A stretch of 5,565 nucleotides of DNA from positions 1 to 5,565 of the forward strand of contig QNBQ01000144.1 of NCBI GenBank assembly GCA_003645735.1, written 5' to 3'. The position numbers and the translations under genes were made by a program. The notes below the pieces were generated by a model. It did no database searches and was not told the DNA's origin. It saw only the letters and a program-made list of their open reading frames with translations. How positions within the stretch are numbered: the stretch's first letter is position 1; each line of letters begins with the position of its first letter. This stretch comes from Candidatus Poribacteria bacterium. GTDB taxonomy: Bacteria; Poribacteria; WGA-4E; B28-G17. Positions 1 to 5,565 of the stretch are shown in pieces.

Positions 1-958
1 GCCCTATCTCTAGGGAAGCCCTCCACCCCTCCCCCATCCTCGACCAGTTCGGGGAGATCGAGGCCGAGACCTTGACGCCGTGCTCCCCCAGCCTCCGTTG
101 GACTGACCTGACGCGGTCGAAATCGATCGAGGGGGAGAGGTTCGCCTTCCACCCCGGCGACGTCTTATATCCGCCCCGTTTGTTGTAGAAGACGCCGCCC
201 TCCGAGCCGCAGATGTAGATCCTGAACTCCACCAGGTCGTCCATCTGCCTCACCCACTCCGACTTCAGCCTGACCTTCGCCCCGCTTGACATGATGAGGA
301 GGGCGTCGTAGAGGTCGACGGCGTATCCGAGTATGGATTCGTTTTTAACGGCGAAGACCTCCTTCACCTCGGCCGGCTCGAAATACCATCTGACGAGGTC
401 GATCGTGTGGCTCATCAGGAAGTAGGCGGGGGAGGATCGGGAGGCCCACTCCCTGCTCCGCTCGCCCCAGAGCATCGTCGGGACGCTTATGTTGTCGTCA
501 AGCGCCATCTCGGCGTAGACCGGCTCGCCGATCAGGCCCTCCCTTATGATGAGCTTCGTCGCCATATCGGCCTTGGCGAACCTGTTTTCGAAATGGGTGA
601 AGACCATGATCCCCCGCTTTTCAGCCGCCTCCATCATCTCCTCGGCGTCCCCCAGGGAGGTGGCCAGCGGCTTTTCGCAGACGATCGCCCTCACCCCCGC
701 CTCGGCGCACACCAGAAACGGCTCCTTGTGGAGCGGGTCGGGCGTGGCGATGATCGCTACGTCCACCTCCTCTCTCTTCAACATCTCCGCCGCGTCGTGA
801 TAAGGCCTGGCGCCCACCTGGGCGGCGAGCCTCTCGGCCTTGGGGAGGATCTTGTCCGCGATCCCGACGACCTCGGCCCGTTCCTCCTCCCGAAGGGCCT
901 TGATGTGGTTTTCGCCTTGCAATCCGGCGCCGATGAGGGCCACCTTCAGCTTCGCCAT
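1..958 (-). CDS. Gfo/Idh/MocA-family NAD(P)-dependent oxidoreductase, 3' end missing
   Basis: Partial gene: it starts with ATG at 958 and stays open to the window edge (319 complete codons seen). The N-terminal Rossmann fold opens with MAKLKVALIGAGLQGENH, giving the dinucleotide-binding glycines G10, G12 and G15. The family's EKP motif is at residues 95-97 (VCEKPLA), with K96 as the usual catalytic lysine. The stretch SHTIDLVRW (183-191) carries the conserved His (H184) and Asp (D187). The C-terminal sheet domain is recognisable in VDLYDALLIMSSGAKVRLKSEW and in YICGSEGGVF. Members of this family mostly oxidise or reduce sugars, inositols or related polyols in the cytoplasm; the substrate cannot be told here. 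Family members are usually about 330-400 residues, so little is missing. Oddity: the Asp usually found four residues before the His is Phe (F180). The gene lies 46 bp after the toroid gene and has its own candidate promoter and a strong ribosome binding site. Family assignment is firm; specificity is unknown. Confidence 0.93.
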   Translation of the reverse strand, partial: MAKLKVALIGAGLQGENHIKALREEERAEVVGIADKILPKAERLAAQVGARPYHDAAEMLKREEVDVAIIATPDPLHKEPFLVCAEAGVRAIVCEKPLATSLGDAEEMMEAAEKRGIMVFTHFENRFAKADMATKLIIREGLIGEPVYAEMALDDNISVPTMLWGERSREWASRSSPAYFLMSHTIDLVRWYFEPAEVKEVFAVKNESILGYAVDLYDALLIMSSGAKVRLKSEWVRQMDDLVEFRIYICGSEGGVFYNKRGGYKTSPGWKANLSPSIDFDRVRSVQRRLGEHGVKVSASISPNWSRMGEGWRASLEIG

Positions 959-964
959 ATCACT

Positions 965-971
965 CCTCCTC
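965..971 (-). promoter_or_regulatory. Ribosome binding site of the oxidoreductase gene
   Basis: The minus strand reads GAGGAGG, then a 6-nt spacer (AGTGAT), then ATG at 958-956. This near-perfect Shine-Dalgarno sequence fixes the start codon, which also places the Rossmann strand (KVALIGAG) at the usual distance from the N terminus. Confidence 0.85.
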
Positions 972-979
972 TAAAAACG

Positions 980-1008
980 ATTTTAACCCCGTCCCCTGGC
1001 TTTGTCAA
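980..1008 (-). promoter_or_regulatory. Candidate sigma70-type promoter for the oxidoreductase gene
   Basis: On the minus strand TTGACA (1008-1003) is a perfect -35 consensus. A 17-bp spacer (1002-986) follows, then TAAAAT (985-980), a 5 of 6 match to the -10 consensus. The expected start of transcription is near A972, which would give a leader of only about 14 nt holding little more than the ribosome binding site. The -35 box contains the TGA stop codon (1007-1005) of the upstream gene. The local AT-rich patch stands out from its GC-rich surroundings. This is a sequence match only; no transcription data were seen. Confidence 0.6.
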
Positions 1009-3386
1009 TCTCGGGCGGGCCGGATGATCATCTTGATCGGCGTCCCTTTGGGCGGGATGAAATCGGAGTTGACCCTGTAGACGGTGTCGTCGGCCCCGCC
1101 GGGGAGCGGGTTGTTTATGAGCGCGTCGGGATCCCTGTAGGTCGCGATGAAGCTTTTGGACGCCTGGGCCATCAGCCTGCCGCCCACGACCCTCGACCCG
1201 GTGAAGACCCAGTTCGTCCGCTCCATGGGCTTCCCGGTCGTCACGTCCAGTATGAACTGCTCCGCTCTGGCCGACCTCTTGACGCCGTTCTCCTCCCATT
1301 CGATTATTATCTCCACCTCGTCCCCTTTGGGCCTCCTGGGATCGCCCCTCACCCTCACCCCTCCCCCGGGCTTAAGGCCGAGCCTCAGCAGCGCCAGGAA
1401 GAGATAGACCGGCTCCGTATCCAGGACGAAGACGCTCTCGTGAAGCTTCCCGTATCTCCCGCACGCCAGATACTCTATAACCCCTGCCACCTGGTTCACT
1501 TTGCCCGGTATCTCGATCCTCCCGGCGTTCGTGTCCAGGATCAGGTTGCCCAGCTTGTAAACTCCGGGGGCTATTCGCTTGAACCGGCCCGAGACCTTCT
1601 TGGCCTCGCCCTTGACCTCCATCTCTCTGTAGGCTAGGTTGTTCCACTCGTAAAGCTCCTCCAGCTCGTTTTCGGGGTCGATCTTCACGAATATCCTGTG
1701 GTATCCCGGCCTCCGCGCCTTCCAGTTGATGAGCGTCGTCACCAGGTTCATCCCCTTAGGGACGGTCAGCTCCACCCTCTTTATCAGCTCCCCGCCCACC
1801 GATGGGTCGCCGTCGTAGATCGCTATGGGAACCCTCCCCTCGAACCCCCTTCCCCCGACGGAGATCGTCAGCTTGATCGAGACGGGGCTCCCCTCCCGGG
1901 CCACCTCAGGGTTTATCTCTATCCCCTCCTTCGATATCCCCAGGTCGGGCGCCCTGGGGCGGGGGTTGTATCTGGTGAGGAAGAGGACGGCGAAACAGGT
2001 GGTGGGGAAATACTCCTCCAGGTCGACCCATCTGCCGTCCGGCTTCTGCGTTGAGATGAGGAAGGCGGCCCCCTCCTTATACCAGTCCCGCCCGGCCAGC
2101 TTCTCCTGCCTCGGAGGGATGTCCAGGGCGCGCATAAGCGTCAGGAGGTAGTAATACCGCCACTGGAGCGAGCCGGGGTTGCTTGTGACGGTGTAATGTC
2201 TCTCCAGCCACTCGATCCCCTTCCTCAGGTGTTCGTCGGTGATGGGCACCCCGGCGGCCTTGAGGGCCATGACGCCGGTGGCGGTCATGCTGCCGTAAGG
2301 CCCCTCGGAGAAGGGGCTTTCCACGAGGTTGTAGCTCCAGCCGCCGTTGTGGAACTGGGTCGTCTTGACCCATTTGACCGCCCTGAGGATCGTTTTTTTG
2401 GGGATCTCGACCTCCTCCCACTGCTTGGCCGCGTATAGGGCATACATCACGTATTGCATGTGGGCCATATCGGCCAGGCTGCCGTAGCCCCATCCGCCGT
2501 CGTCCCTGTCGGAGAAGCCGTCCTCGGCCAGCAGCTGTCTTGAGGCCAGGAAATCGACCGCGTGTTGGACCATGCTCAGGTATCTCTCCTTGTTCCCCGT
2601 CGCCACCAGGGCGGGGATCAGCATCGCGTAGGCGTATACGTCGTTCTCCCTGCTCCAATCGTAGCTCATCAGGTAATCCAGCCCGTCCCTGACGGCGGGG
2701 TCGTTCTCGTCGAGCCCCGCGGCCAGCAGCGTGAAGACCGCGAGCGCGGTCGCCCCCACGCCCGAGATGGGGTCCCACGCCTTGCTGGGCCGCTTCTCTA
2801 TGGGGAGGCCCAGGAGGGATATGGTGTCGTATCTGCAGATCTTCAACACCAGCGGGTTTTCCGACCCGTCCAGGGGGCACCTCCTGAAGAACTCCCCCTG
2901 TTGCGACTTTATCCACTCCACCCCCTTCCTTATCGCCTCCCTGATCTGCTGAGGGGTGACCTCAGGGGGGCGGAACTCCTCGACGTTCAGCTCGATGGAG
3001 GCCTGGTTGTTCGTCTCGTCTTCTTCGGCGAACCTGTTTTCGGGGTCGACCCTGGCGAAGAGCTTCTTCACCCCGGCCCTCGCCCTCCACCTGGCGTTTA
3101 TCTGGCCCGACCCGCCCGGGGGAAGCTCGGTTATGGTGTTGAGGGTGGGTATCCTGAGGGTGTCCTCGTCGTCCGGCGGCCCCTCGTAAAGCCAGACCTC
3201 CACGTCCTCCGCCGGCGGCAGCGGTTCATCCCCGATGTTGTGGACCGTCACAGCTATCTGGACGATCTCCCCCTCCTGAGGGGATGGGTTGGACAGTTGT
3301 ATGTCCTCAGGCTTGATCTCGAGGTCTATGGCCGCGAGGGCCGGGGAGGAGAGGAGCGGGATGAGGAGGGCGGCTATCCGCCTCAC
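1005..3386 (-). CDS. Exported multidomain protein: CARDB, alpha/alpha toroid (squalene-cyclase-like repeats), CARDB, YdjY-like domain
   Basis: Complete, 793 residues, GTG start at 3386-3384. Residues 1-19 form a Sec signal peptide (MRR, hydrophobic core, cleavage near ALA-A). Residues about 20-136 are a CARDB-type beta-sandwich, ending in the typical VDPENRFAEEDETNN. Residues about 145-472 are helical repeats of the terpenoid-cyclase/prenyltransferase toroid type, with QW-like turns: GVEWIKSQQ (155), DDGGWGYG (295), TTQFHNGGW (342), STQKPDGRW (445). Residues about 480-592 are a second CARDB (IDPENELEELYEWNN). Residues about 606-791 resemble the YdjY-like domain known from planctomycete proteins (IPGKVNQVAGVIEYLACG, TGKPMERTNWVFTGSR, the late DALINNP, IPPKGTPIKMIIRP). 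CARDB domains commonly mediate adhesion or assembly outside the cell. Enzyme activity is not shown: no catalytic site was identified. It overlaps the propeller gene by 4 bp, suggesting joint synthesis. The CARDB and toroid calls are fairly sure; the YdjY call rests on recalled family pattern. Confidence 0.9.
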   Translation of the reverse strand: MRRIAALLIPLLSSPALAAIDLEIKPEDIQLSNPSPQEGEIVQIAVTVHNIGDEPLPPAEDVEVWLYEGPPDDEDTLRIPTLNTITELPPGGSGQINARWRARAGVKKLFARVDPENRFAEEDETNNQASIELNVEEFRPPEVTPQQIREAIRKGVEWIKSQQGEFFRRCPLDGSENPLVLKICRYDTISLLGLPIEKRPSKAWDPISGVGATALAVFTLLAAGLDENDPAVRDGLDYLMSYDWSRENDVYAYAMLIPALVATGNKERYLSMVQHAVDFLASRQLLAEDGFSDRDDGGWGYGSLADMAHMQYVMYALYAAKQWEEVEIPKKTILRAVKWVKTTQFHNGGWSYNLVESPFSEGPYGSMTATGVMALKAAGVPITDEHLRKGIEWLERHYTVTSNPGSLQWRYYYLLTLMRALDIPPRQEKLAGRDWYKEGAAFLISTQKPDGRWVDLEEYFPTTCFAVLFLTRYNPRPRAPDLGISKEGIEINPEVAREGSPVSIKLTISVGGRGFEGRVPIAIYDGDPSVGGELIKRVELTVPKGMNLVTTLINWKARRPGYHRIFVKIDPENELEELYEWNNLAYREMEVKGEAKKVSGRFKRIAPGVYKLGNLILDTNAGRIEIPGKVNQVAGVIEYLACGRYGKLHESVFVLDTEPVYLFLALLRLGLKPGGGVRVRGDPRRPKGDEVEIIIEWEENGVKRSARAEQFILDVTTGKPMERTNWVFTGSRVVGGRLMAQASKSFIATYRDPDALINNPLPGGADDTVYRVNSDFIPPKGTPIKMIIRPARD
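3383..3386 (-). other. GTGA stop/start overlap between the propeller and toroid genes
   Basis: The TGA stop of the propeller gene (3385-3383) shares bases with the GTG start of the toroid gene (3386-3384). Such 4-bp overlaps usually mark translational coupling within one mRNA, which supports roughly matched production of the two exported proteins. Confidence 0.85.
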
Positions 3387-4363
3387 CTCTTAACCCTCCA
3401 ATAAGGCGCCACGGCCACGTAGGAGGGCCGTTGAAGTATCTGCCTGGGTATCTGGATCTTCGGTGTCCCGTTTTCGTCCAGCTTGATCACCTGTCTCATG
3501 ATCGTGTCTATCACCCATACGGAGCCGGTGTATGAGTCGACTGCTACGAAGAGCGGGAACATGATCCCTATCGTCTGGCACTGTATCTCCTTGATCACCT
3601 TCCCGTCCGGAGACACCTTCAGCAGCCTTCCGTCCTGTGTGGAGATCCAGGCCGTTCCGTCCTTCCAGTTGACGGCGACGCATGTGGGGAAGTTGAGGTT
3701 GTCCAGCGTCACGACGGTGTTCCCGTTGGCGTCGAGCTTCACCACCTTGTTCCCCTGGCTGTCCACCACCCATGCGCTGCCGTCCTTGGGATAGACGGCC
3801 ACCCCTTTCGGCTCGGTGAACCCTTTATCGATCACGAGCAGCTGCGATCCGTCCGGCCCCAGCTTCAGGACTTTTCCGGGCGGGTTGCCGCTCCTGCCGG
3901 CGTCGGTCACCCAGCAGGTTCCGTCGTTGGGGTTGACCGCCACATATGCCTCCCTGATGCCGCCTATCTTGAAGATCTGTTTTCCACTGGCGTCGAACTT
4001 CGCCACCCCGTTCTCCATCCCGACCCAGACCGATCCATCGACCGGGTTGAGCGAGATGGAGGAGGGGGTTACGATCCCCTTGATCATCGCCTTCTGGGTT
4101 TTGTCGGCGCCGAACTTGACCAGCACCTGCGCCGCCGAATCGGCGACCCACAGGCTGCCGTCGGATGGGTTGACGGCGGCCACCACCGGCTGTTTGAAGC
4201 CGGAGATCACCTGTGGGTCGATCTTGTTTTCAGCCGTGACCCTTATGATCTGCCCGCCCTGATCGACCAGCCAGGCGTCGCCTGGATTGTATCCCCCCCA
4301 AGCGGCGCCTGAAACCACCGCGAGACAAGCGGTAAGCGCGAGGATCGATCTCATCCGGCTCAT
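3383..4363 (-). CDS. Exported beta-propeller protein (NHL/SMP-30-like repeats)
   Basis: Complete, 326 residues, ATG at 4363. Residues 1 to about 23 are a Sec signal peptide (MSRMRSILALTACLAVVSGA, then AWG). Nearly all the rest is six copies of a repeat of about 40-47 residues with the pattern VAVNPxDGsxWVxDsxxxxVxKlDxxG, starting near residues 60, 102, 140, 187, 228 and 272. A partial N-terminal blade (DAWLVDQGGQIIRVTAENK, 29-47) and a lone C-terminal strand (SYVAVAP, 314-320) could together make a seventh blade. Propellers of this type bind ligands or other proteins, and some are lactonases or similar enzymes; the even repeat pattern shows no obvious catalytic or metal site, so a binding or scaffold role is more likely, by inference. 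It lies 18 bp after the ATPase gene and overlaps the toroid gene. A second in-frame ATG at codon 4 would also keep the signal peptide. Confidence 0.9.
   Translation of the reverse strand: MSRMRSILALTACLAVVSGAAWGGYNPGDAWLVDQGGQIIRVTAENKIDPQVISGFKQPVVAAVNPSDGSLWVADSAAQVLVKFGADKTQKAMIKGIVTPSSISLNPVDGSVWVGMENGVAKFDASGKQIFKIGGIREAYVAVNPNDGTCWVTDAGRSGNPPGKVLKLGPDGSQLLVIDKGFTEPKGVAVYPKDGSAWVVDSQGNKVVKLDANGNTVVTLDNLNFPTCVAVNWKDGTAWISTQDGRLLKVSPDGKVIKEIQCQTIGIMFPLFVAVDSYTGSVWVIDTIMRQVIKLDENGTPKIQIPRQILQRPSYVAVAPYWRVKR
3394..3399 (-). promoter_or_regulatory. Ribosome binding site of the toroid gene
   Basis: The minus strand reads GGAGGG followed by a 7-nt spacer (TTAAGAG) and GTG at 3386. It lies inside the last codons of the propeller gene. 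It decides the start: only this GTG gives a complete signal peptide. Confidence 0.8.
3464..4186 (-). repeat. Six degenerate in-frame repeats encoding propeller blades
   Basis: Six tandem units of roughly 120-140 bp encode residues 60-300 of the propeller protein. The best-conserved part is the segment for VAVNPxDGsxWV, seen in DNA as recurring plus-strand text such as GGGTTGACGGCGGCC (near 4166) and GGGGTTGACCGCCAC (near 3928). Divergence at the DNA level suggests old duplication kept by protein structure rather than recent expansion. Confidence 0.8.
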
Positions 4364-4368
4364 TTTTA

Positions 4369-4376
4369 CCTCTCCT
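4369..4376 (-). promoter_or_regulatory. Ribosome binding site of the propeller gene
   Basis: The minus strand reads AGGAGAGG within the 18-bp gap after the ATPase stop codon. AGGAG lies 8 nt from the ATG at 4363, and the overlapping GAGG lies 5 nt away. It supports the ATG at 4363 over the in-frame ATG three codons later. Confidence 0.7.
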
Positions 4377-4381
4377 GGCCT

Positions 4382-5565
4382 TCAGAGGTTTATCACCCTG
4401 CTCCCTAAACGCTCGTCCTTCTCCAAACGGATTACGTTCTCCGTTATGGAGTCGAACGAGTCGTCATGGCTTATGATGAAAAGCTGGGAGAAATCCCCGA
4501 CGGCGGTGGGGATGACCTTCGCCAGGTTGAGCCTCCTGTCCTCGTCGAGGTTGACGGTCGGCTCGTCGAAGATGCCTATCCCCACATCGGACAGGAACTC
4601 CAAGAGCGCCAGCCTCACCGCCAGGGCCACGCTCACCTGCTCCCCGCCCGATAGCTGCTTGAACACCCTTCTCCTCTCGCCTCCCCCGGCCCTGTCCACC
4701 AGCACCACCTCATACCCCTCCTCCCAGCTGAGCGTGACCGGCTCGCCCGATATCTCCCTGTATATCCTCGTGGCCTCCTGGGCGACGGCGCGGCGGTATC
4801 TGTCGGCGATCCGATCCCCCGCTTTGTTCAGGATCTCCATCCTCAGGAAGTTGAGCAGCTTCAACGCCTCCTCAGCGGCCCTTTTCTCGGCCTCCGCCCT
4901 CTCCATCTCCTCCATCGCCTCCCTCATCCCCTTGAGCTCCGATTCGACCCTCCTGAGATCCGTCTCAAGCGCCTTCTCCTTCTCCCTCAAAGCGGCCAGC
5001 TCGGCGGAGAGCTTGTTCACCTCCCCCTCAAGCCTTTCGAGCAGCTCCTGATCGAACCTCGCCTCAAGCTCCCTGAGCCTGACGGATGCCCTCCCCATCT
5101 CCTCCTCCAGCTCGGCCAGCTCGAAGCTCTTGCGCGCTAAAGCGGCCCTCCGCTCGTCAAGTTGAGCGGCTATGCCCTCGTTACGGATGTATTCGTCATA
5201 GATCGGCTTCAGCTTCTCCCGCTTTTCAAGCAGCCGCTCCATCCTCTCGTCCAGCCCCTCAAACGCCCTAAGCTCATCCGCCGTTTTCGCTTTTTGGGCC
5301 TCCAGTTCGGCGATCTCGGCCTCGATCCTCCCCTTCTCCCTTTCGATCCTCGTCTCAAGCTTTTGAAGCTGGGATCTGATGATCTGAAGCCTGCTCAGCC
5401 TCTCCGATTTGGCGGCCTCAAGCCCGCTTATCTTCTTTCTGAGCGGTTCGATCTCGCTTCTGATCGATTCCGCCCGCTCCTCGGCCTCCTCCCTCGCCTT
5501 TTTCACGAGGGCTCCAACCCCCGCGGCGAGCGCCCTCAGCTCGATCGGCCTCCCCGCCGCCGGGA
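4382..5565 (-). CDS. Rad50/SbcC-type SMC-like ATPase, C-terminal half (5' end outside window)
   Basis: Partial: the reading frame is open to the window edge (393 complete codons) and ends at TGA 4384-4382. An in-frame GTG at 5506 is unlikely to be the true start, because the N-terminal Walker A half of the ATPase must lie upstream. Numbered from that GTG, residues 1 to about 215 are a charged Glu/Arg/Leu-rich coiled coil. The C-terminal ATPase lobe follows: ABC signature LSGGEQ (285-290), Walker B IGIFDEP with D314 and E315, D-loop NLDEDRR (319-325), H-loop IISHDDS with H347, and a final NVIRLEKDE strand. The FDEP..NLDEDRR...SHDDSF pattern fits Rad50/SbcC better than RecN, RecF or chromosomal SMC. 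Such proteins work with an Mre11/SbcD nuclease in processing DNA ends. The first visible residues, PAAGRPIEL, resemble a zinc-hook region without cysteines. It is 18 bp upstream of the propeller gene. Family superfamily is certain; the exact subfamily is likely. Confidence 0.9.
   Translation of the reverse strand, partial: PAAGRPIELRALAAGVGALVKKAREEAEERAESIRSEIEPLRKKISGLEAAKSERLSRLQIIRSQLQKLETRIEREKGRIEAEIAELEAQKAKTADELRAFEGLDERMERLLEKREKLKPIYDEYIRNEGIAAQLDERRAALARKSFELAELEEEMGRASVRLRELEARFDQELLERLEGEVNKLSAELAALREKEKALETDLRRVESELKGMREAMEEMERAEAEKRAAEEALKLLNFLRMEILNKAGDRIADRYRRAVAQEATRIYREISGEPVTLSWEEGYEVVLVDRAGGGERRRVFKQLSGGEQVSVALAVRLALLEFLSDVGIGIFDEPTVNLDEDRRLNLAKVIPTAVGDFSQLFIISHDDSFDSITENVIRLEKDERLGSRVINL

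Noticed and set aside
959..1004. Possible terminator between the toroid and oxidoreductase genes.
   Set aside because: Only a short AT-rich inverted repeat (TAAAA, TCG, TTTTA) is present, with no GC-rich stem; the AT-rich patch is better explained as a -10 region.
407..1027. Plus-strand open frame of 206 codons over the oxidoreductase gene.
   Set aside because: The minus strand encodes a clear Gfo/Idh/MocA protein across this stretch; the plus frame has no recognisable fold and runs through the promoter region.
2497..2510. DRDD (residues 293-296 of the toroid protein), matching the DxDD motif of class II terpene cyclases.
   Set aside because: It sits inside a QW-like turn (DDGGWGYG) rather than in the DxDDTA helix context of squalene-hopene cyclases, and the protein is exported with flanking CARDB domains. 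The match looks accidental.
2562..3404. Plus-strand open frame of 280 codons.
   Set aside because: It lies wholly opposite the toroid gene, is rich in Arg, Pro, Gly and Val, and shows no recognisable domain, which is typical of antisense frames in GC-rich DNA.
4287..5051. Plus-strand open frame of 254 codons, rich in Ser and Leu.
   Set aside because: It is the antisense of the coiled-coil ATPase and crosses into the propeller gene; its composition is what the complement of Glu/Arg/Leu-rich codons gives. There is no family resemblance.
5504..5506. In-frame GTG as the start of the ATPase gene, preceded by GGAG at 5512-5515.
   Set aside because: A protein starting here would lack the Walker A half of a Rad50/SbcC-type ATPase, and the frame continues open to the window edge with hook-like residues upstream, so the gene is cut rather than short.

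Overview
The window reads as a piece of bacterial chromosome with a GC content of very roughly 60% (estimated by eye). All four genes lie on the minus strand and are tightly packed, so transcription runs from high to low coordinates. Good Shine-Dalgarno sequences, a sigma70-like promoter and Sec-type signal peptides favour a bacterium. The mix of CARDB, squalene-cyclase-like toroid and YdjY-like domains in one exported protein, next to a Gfo/Idh/MocA oxidoreductase, recalls planctomycete-like or related uncultured lineages such as Poribacteria. That placement is a low-confidence impression, not an identification.

Layout in transcription order: (1) 5565-4382, the C-terminal half of a Rad50/SbcC-type ATPase, cut by the window edge; it keeps a long coiled coil, the ABC signature, Walker B, D-loop and H-loop. 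(2) 4363-3383, an exported protein made almost wholly of beta-propeller repeats (NHL/SMP-30-like). (3) 3386-1005, an exported 793-residue protein with the order signal peptide, CARDB, alpha/alpha toroid, CARDB, YdjY-like domain. (4) 958-1, a Gfo/Idh/MocA-type NAD(P)-dependent oxidoreductase, cut by the other edge after 319 residues.

The ATPase and propeller genes are 18 bp apart, and the propeller and toroid genes overlap by 4 bp (GTGA), so these three look like one transcription unit. The propeller and toroid proteins are probably made together and act together outside the cytoplasm, but no substrate or partner can be read from the sequence. The oxidoreductase gene follows after 46 bp, and that gap, with the last codons of the toroid gene, holds a near-consensus sigma70 promoter, so it may be transcribed separately. 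No RNA genes, mobile elements, CRISPR arrays or intergenic stretches over 50 bp were seen.

The points most worth following are the composite architecture of the 793-residue protein and its coupling to a propeller partner, a zinc-hook-like position in the Rad50-like protein that appears to lack both cysteines, a promoter whose -35 box contains the upstream stop codon, and an oxidoreductase with Phe where the family's catalytic Asp usually sits.
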